Part shown: piece after piece, positions 41,077 through 52,057 of the stretch
Layout of the letters: every line of letters begins with the position of its first letter
Position numbering within the stretch: the stretch's first letter is position 1
Assembly (NCBI GenBank): GCA_000333855.2
Contig: CM007320.1
Coordinates: forward strand, 1,239,911 to 1,303,910
Length of the DNA: 64,000 nucleotides
Origin: Endotrypanum monterogeii
Taxonomy: Eukaryota > Euglenozoa > Kinetoplastea > Trypanosomatida > Trypanosomatidae
Direction of reading: 5' to 3'
Notes under the pieces: generated by a model
Told to the model about the DNA's origin: nothing
Database searches by the model: none
The model's input: the letters and a program-made list of their open reading frames with translations, nothing else
Made by a program: the position numbers and the translations under genes

Positions 41077-42623
41077 AGTGCCCAAGCCGTATTCGGGTCA
41101 ACGTGTAAGTGATTTTGTTTATGTTTGTGTGCGTGTGTATGTTTCTAGGTGTTCGATATTTGTATACCCCCTCTGTATGGGATTCCACCACCACCTCCCT
41201 TGCCATGTAAAAAAAAAGAAAAAAGGGTCCTATGAGAAATGAAGTCGAAAAGTGGAGCAGCTGGAGGATACGTGCAAGCATACCAGGGCGTTTGGTGACA
41301 GTGTGTCTCGCTATTCACGGTGCCTTAGCTGTGGAGGGGATGGGTGGGTGTAAAAGCGAGAGGGGAGGAGGTAGGGAAATAAGAGATTTCATCTCCCACC
41401 ACCACACACGACCTATGCCGACAATATGTTCCCTTTAAATATATAAATATATATATATATAGAGAGAGAGAGAGGAAACAGAAACGGGTGTCTCCTTGGC
41501 TGCGTACAATCCGCCTTCCCGTCTCTTTGCTCTTCACTACCGGCAACTATCTACACCCAGGCACGTACATAGATATATATGCATACATATATGTGTACTG
41601 AGATACTCGAAACGCAAGCGCAGGAAAGAAGGTGAGTCGAGGGGGCAGAAGAGTCGTAGCGGTTGTGTGTGTAGAAGAACTGTGATTGGAGAGGTAATTG
41701 GGCTATCGCAGTCGGATCACCAGTGCCGTCATGCTCAAGCTCATTACGTCATCATAAATAGAGGGAGGTAGGGAGAGGAGGCTCCAGTGACAGGAGTGAA
41801 AGCACTGCATCCTTCACTCTCTTTCCGCTTTATCAGGTCACACGAGAAGACTCTCGACTGATGCGAGTGTGTATCTCTGCACTGGACTGATGGAGAGCCT
41901 TCTGCGACCTGCTTCCTCGCCCAGAAGTAACCCGCTATGTTGTTTTCCTCCCTTCAATCTTCTGTTTCATTCCGTTCTGCCCTGAAGACACTTTTTTTTT
42001 TGTTGTTGTTGTCATTGCATCTCGATTGTTTACAGAACTAAGAAGCGCCCATCACCCAGCGCCCTAACACGCATGTACTCCGCGCCTGCATGCACTCGCA
42101 CACATCCAGGACTAAGATCTCCCAAAAATAAAATATGAAAGAAAAAAAATAGGCAGGGTACAAGGGAAGAAGTGCGCTACCGAGAGAGTTTTTTTTTTTT
42201 TGTAAGGGGGAAAAAAGACAGATGGCTTACAGGTTTCGTGGTTTGTTGAGTGCTTCCGATTCGTTGCGCCCACTTCGATGTACGCAGATAAGGGAGGAGC
42301 TATTCCCTTTTTTCCCCTTCAGCTTGTCCCGCCCCCTTCCCCCTTATTCAGAGAAGGGATTTACCCCCTCCTTTTTTTTTTGAATTCGCGTTGAACGTTG
42401 TGCTCCTTGTTCACCCCCTTTTCTCTGCATCCCTTCCATTATTTCCAAACTCCCCTTCCTTTGTTCGCCTGTTCTCCTGCAAGACGTATTGGTGCTGTGG
42501 TGGTGAGACTTATGTGAGGAGAGACATGTTTCACTGTAGTCTCTGCCCCCAGAATTCCCTTCTCTTCTTTTTCTGATTTCATATTTTTCGCTTCCCCTTT
42601 GTATATATACACGCATTATATAT

Positions 42624-42658
<35 letters not shown>

Positions 42659-44795
42659 ATGTATTCAGAAAGAACGAGACCCATGTCAGAGGGAAGAAGG
42701 GCTCGAGAAGAGGGAAGGAGAAAGGGAAACGGTGTGTGGAGGGGGGGGGGAGAGGCCTAGTACAACAAAAACAAACAAACACAGCGCTACGCGAGCAAAC
42801 GAGTCCACAGCCTAGCTAATGTTTCATACATAAAAACATGAAAAAAAAAAGACAAGTCACTACTCAGACAGCAAAGACAAGCCGTCTCTTTTCTAGTTGT
42901 GATCGTGTCTTTGTCAGCGCCGCCGCCGCCGCCACCCAATCACTCACCTCTACCTCATTCGAGACGACGATAAGCAAAGACCCAGCGAAACAACAGCATG
43001 TGCTAGATTGAGTTCTCAATAGTGCATGGGAGAGTAGGCAGGCTCTATGCGACTGAACCCAGAACACACGAAGATGTGCGTACAGAAGCATACAACAACT
43101 TCTTTCTCGATGCAGAATACTAGAAAATAAACCAGAGAACATTAATGTGAAACGGAGCAAGATAAATAGAAAAAGGGGGTGGGGAAAGAAGTGGGGGGGG
43201 GGAAGGGGGGGGTCATGCATAAATGAAGGTCCGAACATTCCAACACACGCACACACTTCAAAGGCAGTAGTGTCACCGGGAGGCTCCCCCTCCCTATCTT
43301 CAAGTCCTATGCTCTCTCTCTTTTTTTTTTTTTACTCTTGCCCTTCCCACCCTCCCTCCTCACCTATTCCTCATAGATGACCTGTTTTGTCGTGTAGCTT
43401 GCTATCAACTTGTTATGTGACGCAGCGAGCCTTCAACTGTGCGCGTGCCCTTGTACTCCAGCCACGGTATTAGGCCGCGTGTACCATAGACAAAAAAAAA
43501 ATGGGAGATCGTCCCTCTCCCCTTCTCTGTAGGGAGCCCTCAACGTATGACGACCCTAGCTCAAAACACATGGTCATCGCAACGCGCAGGGATAACTGGA
43601 GGAAAAGAAAAGTCGGGAAGGGGGGGGGCAATGACGGATTCGGAAAACGCTCTAAACAATCCAAAGAACAAAGCAACAAAGAATGAAAACAGACTGGAAG
43701 GGATAAAGAAAGAAAATAAAGGGGAGTGCTTCTACCTCCTCTCTCCCCCATCGAGATATGTGGGGAGAAGGAGGGAAGTGAAGAGTGAGGGAGGGAGGGA
43801 GGGGAGGGGGGCAACACCCAGAAAGGAGGGCAGCATGTCCCAAACACTCAGACAAGAACAACGGAAACAAGAAGGAATGAACAAGCCAAATCGCCTTATA
43901 AACATATACTGTAGTGGGCAGAGACATCCCGTGTGGACTGTGTGGCTTACGATAGACCTTGCCACACACTATGATCTTGCTTGGGGCGTTCTCTCCCTCA
44001 GGGATCTATGCATTAGGTATACCTTTTCCGTCGTTGAGTTTTCTGCACGTCCCTGACACACTGCCAGAGAAGAGAAAAGGGGGATACAAAGGGAGGGAGT
44101 GTTCAGTGGGAGGGTAGGGTGAAAAACAGAAAAAAAAAAGCTAAGCAAACACATTCGCCCTTCTTGTTGACGTTTTCGCCTTTCACCCGAGGGCTGCTGC
44201 TGCTGCCCTCCTCGGTTTTCTCCCGAAGTTCGGTGTCGATGCATGCTCGATGATCCACCTTTCCCTGAACTATTCCGTGCCACGTTGAGGAGTTGGACCG
44301 ACGCCCAGAGGCTTACACACACGCGCGAAAACTAAACATAATTACCTTGAGCTTCTCGCGCCTTGTGAAGACACTGAGCCCTAGGGCACGAGTACGCGGT
44401 GCCGTTTGGGCACCCAAGAGCGAAGTGCATGCACGTTCTACAGAAGTTCGACGTAGTGCTGTGGGTGCCCCCTCTCTGGTTGCGCGTTCACGAAGAGGTA
44501 TGGTGCGAGGCCATGGAAGGGATAGCTAGGGGTTGGATGGGGGAGCGTGGCGATAAGGAAGAGGCGCTGAAAACGGAAAAAAAAAGAAGAGGAGGTGATA
44601 GAGCACTGCTGACGAGGACGTCGTCGTCTCTCCCTCTCTCTCTGTGCGTTTTGCTAGCGCTGCGACAGGCGAGGTCGGAGACTTGATCTCCCTTCGAAAT
44701 AATGCATGTGGGGCTGAGGGGGAAGGGTATCCTTCACTGCAACCGTTGTTTTCTCGCTGTGAATTTAGCCAAACAGCACACATCGGCGCGACATC
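41077..44795. other. Longest gene-free region, 3.7 kb
   Basis: I see no credible gene on either strand. It lies between 14-3-3 and TOP3 and so mainly holds the 14-3-3 3'UTR. It holds (AT)n(AG)n near 41438-41474, the TA/CA block at about 42600-42659, G runs near 42740 and 43193-43210, and many poly-A and poly-T runs. Short frames are Pro/Ser/Phe-rich noise. Confidence 0.6.
42600..42659. repeat. TA/CA microsatellite cluster
   Basis: Interrupted TA repeats, an (AC)n stretch, then about 11 AT units. Confidence 0.9.
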
Positions 44796-45572
44796 TTACA
44801 GCTGGTCATCTGTCCACAGGTTGAGATTTTCGCGGAGGAGGCGCACAATCGTGTTGGATTCGTGATACGCATCGTCTTCGAGCGTCTCAAGCTCTGTAAC
44901 AGCTTCGTCGTATGCCTGACGGGCAAGCTGGAAGCCTTTCTCGTGCTCCTTCATGATTTCATAGTAGAAAACGGAGAAGTTAAGAGCCAGACCGAGGCGG
45001 ATCGGGTGCGTCGGTGCGAGGGACGAGTTGGCGACGTCGGTCGCCTTTTGGTAGGCGCTCAAGGCTGCTTGTTTTTGGCCATCGCCGATATCGATTTCGG
45101 CGTAGTAGCGGTGGTAATCACCCTTCATCTTTAGGTAAAACACCTTGGCCTCTCCACCCTGTGCAGCCGGGATAAGGTATGTGTCCAGGAGACTCAGCAG
45201 GTCATCGCAAAGGGGAGACAGCTCCGCCTCTAGCTGCTTTCGCATGTTCCCAACCAGCGGCAGGGTGGTGCTGTTGTCCTTGGCGCTCTCGCGACTTTCG
45301 ATAGAGCTAATGACGCGCCATGCATTACGGCGTGGCGTGATAACATTCTTGTATGCCACCGACAGTAGGTTTCGCTCTTCCGTGTCGAGTTCACTGTTCA
45401 GCCGCACGTATTTGCGAATACAGAGTAACATCTCATCAAAGCGCTCCGCTTCCTCCGCCAGCTTGGCCATGTAGATTAGCTCTGCGAGATCATCTGGGAG
45501 TTTGATTTCATTTTGCTTCGGAACCACTTCGTCCTGGATGGCGAGGTTCTTCCACTTGATTGTCTCTGCCAT
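44796..45572 (-). CDS. 14-3-3 protein
   Basis: 14-3-3 proteins are dimeric adaptors that bind phosphoserine/threonine peptides. The 258-residue length fits the family. Conserved strings in order are LIYMAKLAEEAERFDEML, YKNVITPRRNAWRVISSIES (family signature 1, with groove Lys/Arg residues), VFYLKMKGDYHRYYAEI (with the groove Arg and Tyr), RLGLALNFSVFYYEIM (signature 2 region) and LRENLNLWTDDQL. The N-terminal extension before LAEL is longer than in animal isoforms. The ATG at 45572 is the first in frame, and an (AC)n run lies in the 5'UTR. Confidence 0.97.
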   Translation of the reverse strand: MAETIKWKNLAIQDEVVPKQNEIKLPDDLAELIYMAKLAEEAERFDEMLLCIRKYVRLNSELDTEERNLLSVAYKNVITPRRNAWRVISSIESRESAKDNSTTLPLVGNMRKQLEAELSPLCDDLLSLLDTYLIPAAQGGEAKVFYLKMKGDYHRYYAEIDIGDGQKQAALSAYQKATDVANSSLAPTHPIRLGLALNFSVFYYEIMKEHEKGFQLARQAYDEAVTELETLEDDAYHESNTIVRLLRENLNLWTDDQL

Positions 45573-45595
45573 TATGCGAATGGTAAAAATATGGT

Positions 45596-45630
<35 letters not shown>

Positions 45631-46338
45631 GTTTTTGCTTTGCTTTCTCGTCGAGGGGGCTCACTTGACAGCCGTCGTTGTATGTGCGTGTGCGAGAGGG
45701 ACTACCGGTCGTACGAGGCAAGCGAGGAAAAAAAAAAAACCGTCGGGTGAATCGGGGCAGAGCGCGGGCGAATGGTTGAGGTAGCGGTATATATGTGCAC
45801 GGTAATTCCTATCAAAATAAAAAACAGAGGATCTAGATAGGCCAAAAAAAGGAATTGTGTGGGTGGACATGCGAGCTGTAAAGGATGACTGAGCGAGACC
45901 ATCCCCGCCCCAAGAACTAGTATACATCCATGCGGGGTCTATCTGTTAAGCATGGCCACGCTGAGGGTGTTGAGAGAAGTTTTGTTCATCAAGAGATACC
46001 ACCGATGCGAGTGGAGGAGTATTCCTTCCATGTGTGCGTGTGTGTGTTTCCCACTCGGAGACACAGGACAGTAGGGAGTAGAGGTGACTAGTCTTTCTTT
46101 TGGGTGAAATCGATTATTTTTCAGCTCTGAGAGAAGCAAAGTACACACACACAAAACACACACACACACACACACACACACAGATGTGTAAATATACCCC
46201 CAAAAGGAATACACATTTTGTCTAGGCGTACGCGTGTTCAGGTAGATGTGTATGCTTTGAGACGCCCTCCTCGACAACTAAGCCCCTGAGAGAGAAAAAG
46301 AGAAGCTGCCCTATGAAGCGCACTTCAGGACTCAGCTC
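45573..46338. other. Intergenic with two (AC/GT)n runs
   Basis: No gene is supported. There is no AG on the minus strand between the repeat at 45598-45630 and the 14-3-3 ATG, so the repeat, (AC)n in the mRNA, should lie in the 14-3-3 5'UTR. A second AC run lies at about 46143-46182. Confidence 0.7.
45598..45630. repeat. (TG)n microsatellite in the 14-3-3 leader
   Basis: About 16 TG units about 25 bp upstream of the 14-3-3 ATG, (AC)n on the coding strand. Confidence 0.93.
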
Positions 46339-47994
46339 TTAGCGGACCAGCTGCAGGAGACGGGTGTGCAGATCCTCTGCTTGTTCACTTTGGGCCCTCA
46401 GCATACTAATAATACCGCTGTGGGCGTTATCGCGAAGTGCAGAGCTGGCAGCTGGAATGGTGGCCCGCTCGCCCTCAGGAAGATTTATTACACGTCCCGT
46501 GATTCGCGTGGCACGCGCAAGCTCGGATTCCTTTTCCACTAGTGCCGTCATCAGTTTGCGGCGCAGGCTATCTGCCCGCGCTGCCTCGACGCTGCACTGT
46601 TTCTTGTACGCCTTCAGCTCTCGTCGCAACTCTCGCACTCTTAGCGCGGAAGCTTCCTCCACGTCACGTAGCTTCGATTCACATTGTAGGGCCGCGCGGT
46701 GATGGCTTTGAGCTTCCTCTGTCGCGTTCTCCAAGCGCATCGTCAGCTGCTGCACCTGCAATGTAACCTCTTCGTGTTCCACTAGCGCCTTGCTAAGAGC
46801 ACCTAGCTGCTGTCGAGCTGCGGCAAGCTCATCGGCAATGTGCTGTTTCTCAGAAGTTAACCAGGCCTCTTGTTGTGCAGCAGTGTCCAGCTGACGTTGG
46901 GATTGCTGGAATTTCGCTGCCAGGCTATCATAGCGCGCTTGCGCCGCCTGCAGAGCTTGCTGGCCCTCGCGTAGCTCGTCATCCATCTTGTCTAGGCGCC
47001 ATTGAAGGCGCACGTTTTCTTCCTTGAGGGCAGCTTGTGCACGGCGCAGAGCACTGGCTTCCAAGAGGGATGCGTTACGCGCCTGCGTCACTTTTTCTTC
47101 TGCATTCGCTCCCAGCTTGCGGTGAAGAGCTCTTTCCTCTGCCAAACTGGTGTGTGCAGCGGCCAAATCTTGGGTGAGGGATGCTACGCGTTCCTGCAAC
47201 TCGCTGCGCTCCGCTGCTGCATGTTGTGCTAGCTGGTCCAGCTGTGCCACGTGGTCCTCTTTCACCTGAGCGAACCGGCGGCGCTCTTCCTCCACTTCAG
47301 CGCGAAGCTCGTCAATCTGATGCTGTGCTACTGTAGCGGCAGTAGAGTAGCGTTCTTTCAGTGTAACGGCTTCGTGCTGAAGCTCTGCAGAACGCCGCAC
47401 AGCTGCCCGCATCTCCGCTACGTCCGCCTCCATGGCGCGGTGGCGCTGCTCCAGTTCGAGATTGCGACTCTGCTGCTCACGCAGCGCGTTGTGGGCTGTC
47501 AGAAGCTGTTGGCTGTGTCGCTCTCGATCCTCTATAAGCTGTGCATTTATAGTAGCGCAACGTTCTTCAAGCTCTAGCACTTGTTTCTTCGATTCGCGCA
47601 GTCGTTGCCCATCGGCCGCCGTCTCCACACGCCTCATCATGTCCTCCAGCTGCTGCTTCAACTGTTGAACTTCATGACCATGTTCCAGAGACGCATCCAT
47701 CGCGCTCTGATGCGCACTGGCCAGTTGGGACTTGAGATGCTCAATGGTAACAGTAGCAGCACGATACCGCTCTCGAAAATCAGCGAGACTCTCCACCTCT
47801 TTTTTCAGTTCGGCGAACTGTTTGCGCTGCTGCTCCTCACGCGTCTCTGCCTCAGCCACCTGCTGCTGTTTGCGTTCGCAGACTGCTTTTGCATTCTTGA
47901 GTTCTAGCGAGAGGGTGTTGTACTTTCCACTCAGCGCGGAGAAGTTCTCCTGGAACTCTGCACATGTCTGCAGCAGTTCGGCGTAGGATGTCAT
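46339..47994 (-). CDS. Long coiled-coil protein, function unknown
   Basis: The protein has 551 residues and is almost entirely predicted coiled coil. It has continuous heptad-like Leu/Glu/Lys/Gln/Ala patterning from about residue 5 to 500, for example YNTLSLELKNAKAVCERKQQ and RDVEEASALRVRELRRELKA-type stretches. No motor, kinase or zinc domain is visible. A short non-coil segment near 500-530 (NLPEGERATIPAASSALRD) precedes a last helix ending LLQLVR. Such proteins in trypanosomatids are often cytoskeletal (basal body, flagellum attachment or Golgi matrix), but nothing here decides. The ATG at 47994 was chosen over a weaker ATG-less extension. Confidence 0.82.
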   Translation of the reverse strand: MTSYAELLQTCAEFQENFSALSGKYNTLSLELKNAKAVCERKQQQVAEAETREEQQRKQFAELKKEVESLADFRERYRAATVTIEHLKSQLASAHQSAMDASLEHGHEVQQLKQQLEDMMRRVETAADGQRLRESKKQVLELEERCATINAQLIEDRERHSQQLLTAHNALREQQSRNLELEQRHRAMEADVAEMRAAVRRSAELQHEAVTLKERYSTAATVAQHQIDELRAEVEEERRRFAQVKEDHVAQLDQLAQHAAAERSELQERVASLTQDLAAAHTSLAEERALHRKLGANAEEKVTQARNASLLEASALRRAQAALKEENVRLQWRLDKMDDELREGQQALQAAQARYDSLAAKFQQSQRQLDTAAQQEAWLTSEKQHIADELAAARQQLGALSKALVEHEEVTLQVQQLTMRLENATEEAQSHHRAALQCESKLRDVEEASALRVRELRRELKAYKKQCSVEAARADSLRRKLMTALVEKESELARATRITGRVINLPEGERATIPAASSALRDNAHSGIISMLRAQSEQAEDLHTRLLQLVR

Positions 47995-49834
47995 TGTGAG
48001 GGGGGAGGGGTAGGGGAGAAGCACAATGAAGGGAGCACCCAGGGCACTTCAAGTGATGTCTGTGTGTCAAAGGATTGGGCCGTGTGAAAGCGGTGCGTGG
48101 TAGCCAATACACAGAAAAATAAATGAGTAAACGAGCGTCCAGCACCCTTTTTTTTTTTTCCCCCCTCCAGCCGATAACTTCCGAATGCGATCGAGAATAC
48201 AATACGACCGAGGATAAAAAATGGGAGACGGGGGAGCAACCGCAACAACACCCCAAGAAGAGGAAAAAAAGAAGTGGTGCAAAGGAGCAAACGGAGCGTG
48301 AAAAAAAAAAAAGACGGAACTGTTGCTTCCCTCTCCCTCAATGCCCCACCACCACCAGAAGATGAAAAAATGGAAGCTACAACTTCTGTCTTTTTTCTTC
48401 TTCTCGTGACGTACGCACGCGTTAAGTCACACTCGATTCGCGAAATCTATCGATCTATTTATATCGTCTCTCACACACACACAGACACACACCTCTCTGT
48501 GTGCGCGAAAGGAGAGATGACAAGGAAGCAGAAGAAATCAAGAAAAAATGGGAGCCACAGCGTCGAAAACAAAAATACGTGTATCTATTGATGTATGAGT
48601 GCAGTAAAGGTATTATCTAGGGTGCTGTGCCCCAGGAAGGAGAGATTGACCACTCTAAATCACCGGTCACGTGACGGAAAAAATATATATATATAGAAAA
48701 TTTACAAACTGAAGTGATACACGAAAACAGCAGATGGTACTGCTTCCTTTTCTGAAAGCACCACCAAGAAGGGGAGGGGAGATGTGTGCGTCTATACTGG
48801 TTGGTTGGGTGTTGGTATTGGTGTGGTGTGTATGGGGGGGGGGAGACAAGGACCCCCGTGTTTATGTATGTATGTGTGTGTGTGTGTGTGCGCGCGCGCG
48901 AGGGGGGGGGGTAAGCGGTTGGAGGAATGTGACGAGCTTTCGCAGGGAAGATCGAGGTGAGTGCGAGATGGTTCTATGCGCTACAGAGAAGTAAGGGGGG
49001 AGATGGGAGGAGTGCGTCACGGCTCCTCTTCGAGAAGCTGCAATACTATATCCAGTTCTGTGTTTGATTATCTGCTTTTTTTTTTGGTCAAATGCTTTGG
49101 TGCGATTTTGTGTGTCGATGTGGGAAAACATGGAGAGAGATTATATATCGGGCAGCAAGCATGAAAGAAGCGAACAAGATCAAATCAGTGTGTCGGGGGG
49201 GGGTATAAGAGAGGGGTCAGGTAGAGGGCAACAAACATTTCAGCTGGGATAGGGAGTGGGGAGGGGGGGACTCTCACGAGCGCATCAGCGGATGCCTTAA
49301 GCATCTTGGAGCCTTTGTGTACTGTGCCACTCGAGGTGCTTGATGATTCTCCTGAGTGCAGCAGTGCAGTTCAACGCCACCGATTTGAAGACCTACACAC
49401 AGAAGAAAGATACCCCACACATACCGGTGTGATATATTGTTTGTATGCCGGTGTTCGCTACTCTTTTCAGAATGCGTGATGGGACGACGACGGTTTGAGG
49501 TTCCCCATCGAACGACAAGGCAATGGCGGCGGGTGGGATGGTAGTGTAAAAATTCTCTGGCAAAGATAAAAACTTCCACTGTTGCTCTAGATGGTACGAG
49601 GGGAACAAAGCGCCTGATGCACATCGTGTGCATGCAAGCCACGGGGAGAGATTTGAGGAAGGGGGGTGATTGTGAATTAAAAAAATCCAGAAGGCCGGAA
49701 ACCTGTAGATGCTCAGAAAAAAACATATATATATATATATACCGATAGACAGTGACGCATGTTCGTTGGAATATATACGGATGAGGCGGAGGATCAGGGA
49801 CGAAGTTGTTCCAAACACGTCAATCCGCTGCACT
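47995..49834. other. Intergenic, 1.8 kb
   Basis: No gene is supported. It holds T/A runs near 48148-48160 and 48301-48312, (TA)n about 48684-48695, a GT/GC/G block at about 48870-48911, G run about 49194-49203 and (AT)n about 49725-49741. Confidence 0.65.
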
Positions 49835-51460
49835 TCATTGAATAAAGGAAGCGACACGGGAACCAATGATACTCCCAAGAGTGCTGCTGCTCGCTACTGT
49901 GGGCACAGGAACGATGCTGGCGTCCGCCACGAACAACCCGTCGATCCCTTTCACACGCAGCTGGCTATCCACGACAGTGCCCATGGCACACGTACCGAAT
50001 AGATCCCCAGCGCTTTTCACGTGCTCTGCCAAGAAGGCAGCTGTATCGCGTTGTGTGTTCAGGCCACCACGGGGATAGTGCAGTGTGGCCTTGTAGGACC
50101 AGAAGGGGCTTACATGCCGCCCTTTCTCATCCACGTGGTACGCCGACTGTAGTGTGCTGTTGTGTGCAGCCAGCAATCCTACCCACTGTATCCCCTCATC
50201 CATGACCAACACATCCTCCCTCGTCGAGAGCATCCCGCTTTGAATGAGCACGTTGCTCTTATTGCCGTCGTAGCACACATTTCCTCGACTTGACGGGTAG
50301 TGATGAGTCACCCGCATCGTGAAGCCGTCCATCGGACAACAGTGCCTCAAGCCTGTCATTCCCATTTGCGGGGTGCGAAAGAAAAGGATCGACAAGTCCG
50401 GCTGACTTTCCTGATGGAGCCGCGACCGCACGTAGGCAGCACCTTCGATGAACGAGCTGAATACACCAGTACGCTTCTCTTGATACTCACACCACTGACG
50501 ATACATGTACGAAGAGTTCCGCCAGCTGATAGATTTGCTGTGGACACTTCCAGGGTTGTCGATGCGGAAGGTGACATCGGCGGTAGTTGGTGTGATCAGG
50601 TTCTGCCCTACCGCTGGTGCGTCCAGCACACTCCCCTTCGCACCGATGCCGCTGCGTTGCAGCAGGAGTGGACTACGCAGCGTCCCCGCGCACACAATAA
50701 CGTGTCGAGCCTCGAGCATCTTTTTGCTTCCATAGTGCACTACGTCAACAGTACGAACTCTGCCAGCTTCAACATGAATGCGCTCCGCGCAGCAGTCAAT
50801 GAGGAGATCGAGGTTTGAGAAGCGGTGATGTGTGTCTCCAATGAGCGCGGCAAAGGCGTCAACACGGGTACCTTGTCTTATGTAGGACTGCATGGCCGAG
50901 AAGCCATCGGCCTGGCCATCGTTCAAGTCGTTTGTCATGGGGACTCCCGCTGCCTCACAAGCTTCAAAGAACCGCACATTCATGCTGGAGTCAATGTTGC
51001 TACGTTGCGTATCTGTTACTGACAGGGGGCCGCACTCGCCGTGGTGGTGCGACTCGCCGCGGGAGTTGTCCTCCAAAGATTTGCAAAGCGGGAGCAGTGT
51101 GTCATAAGTCCAGGAAGGGTCCGCCCATCCTTCGTAGTCCTTGCGAGTTGCGCGCATGTATTTCATGTCGTTGCAAACCCAGCTGCCGCCCACACTACGG
51201 CCCAGGGTGTATGTCAGAGAGCGTCCGGCGAGGTTGTCCTCAGCCACACACGTCAGTGTCTGTAGAAAAGGCTTTGCCCTCCGCATTGTCGCGATGTACG
51301 GCTGCATTAGTGGCACCCGCATCACTTGCGGTACATCAGCGCGACTACCCTGCTCTATGAGGGCGACGGAGGCACCGGGGTGCTGCAGGGCACAGGCGCG
51401 CGCGGCCGCACAACCCGCACCGCCGGCACCAATCACGATGATGTCGTATGACTTTTTCAT
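49835..51460 (-). CDS. GMC-family FAD oxidoreductase, divergent active site
   Basis: Glucose-methanol-choline family flavoprotein of 541 residues. The FAD Rossmann motif is IIVIGAGGAGCAAARA (7-22). The GMC signature 1 region is LGRSVGGSWVCNDMKYMRAT, and signature 2 is HVIVCAGTLRSPLLLQRSGI. The C-terminal family block is GTCAMGTVVDSQLRVKGIDG then LFVADASIVPVPT. In glucose oxidase and related enzymes the His before GVGTC and a His/Asn near the C-terminus form the active site. Here the aligned residues are Asp486 (DLFGTC) and Ser526 (ASSST). So the alcohol-oxidising base appears absent and the substrate cannot be predicted. No targeting signal was seen. The ATG at 51460 directly starts the FAD domain; the 14 upstream codons begin with GTG. 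Confidence 0.9.
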   Translation of the reverse strand: MKKSYDIIVIGAGGAGCAAARACALQHPGASVALIEQGSRADVPQVMRVPLMQPYIATMRRAKPFLQTLTCVAEDNLAGRSLTYTLGRSVGGSWVCNDMKYMRATRKDYEGWADPSWTYDTLLPLCKSLEDNSRGESHHHGECGPLSVTDTQRSNIDSSMNVRFFEACEAAGVPMTNDLNDGQADGFSAMQSYIRQGTRVDAFAALIGDTHHRFSNLDLLIDCCAERIHVEAGRVRTVDVVHYGSKKMLEARHVIVCAGTLRSPLLLQRSGIGAKGSVLDAPAVGQNLITPTTADVTFRIDNPGSVHSKSISWRNSSYMYRQWCEYQEKRTGVFSSFIEGAAYVRSRLHQESQPDLSILFFRTPQMGMTGLRHCCPMDGFTMRVTHHYPSSRGNVCYDGNKSNVLIQSGMLSTREDVLVMDEGIQWVGLLAAHNSTLQSAYHVDEKGRHVSPFWSYKATLHYPRGGLNTQRDTAAFLAEHVKSAGDLFGTCAMGTVVDSQLRVKGIDGLFVADASIVPVPTVASSSTLGSIIGSRVASFIQ

Positions 51461-52057
51461 GACTTGCCGGTGAGATAAGAATAAGGACGAAAAACGCAGC
51501 ACCAGCTGGAGAGGGCAAACCTGGCGTTAGCCTCTCTGGTTGACTAGCAGTACTTGCGGTGTCACATAGTTGTCCCTTGAGAGGGAGGGAGGGAAGGGAG
51601 AGAGAAGACAGCGCAGAGAAAGGAACGTGTAAGGGGAAGATTAGGGGAGGTGGCAGGAGGGGGTTCTAGGGAGTACGTACGACTCAAGTACTGCTTTCAC
51701 GTAGAAAGATTGCTCTTCCTCACATGCCTCACCCCCCCCCCGCCTCCCTTCCCACTTGCTGACACTATTTTTTTGAGCATGTCACCCCACCCGCGCACAC
51801 ACCCAAGGCACCTCGTGGCTTTTTGCCCCTGCAGGCGTGCTGTTCCTCTGACATACGTGCAGGGGCCGCACCACCTTGCTTCTGTGCGTATTTCCAGTAA
51901 GTCGGGTATCCACTCTATTCCGGGAGACTCACCAGACAGATGATCATGCACCAAGCACGCTAATTCTTCTTGTTTGTCGATCCTTTGTGGAACAACCATG
52001 TGAACACACAGACACACACAGACAGACACGCAGACGCGTGAGCCGTCGCCGATTTTT
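51461..52057. other. Intergenic: GMC 5' flank
   Basis: No gene is supported. Purine-rich plus-strand sequence at about 51580-51665 could serve as the GMC splice-acceptor tract. A C run lies at about 51731-51740. Confidence 0.7.

Noticed and set aside
43470..44322. Minus-strand frames of 105-125 codons between 14-3-3 and TOP3
   Set aside because: Pro/Ser/Leu/Phe-rich translations of purine-rich plus-strand repeats; they overlap each other and lack conserved-looking segments.
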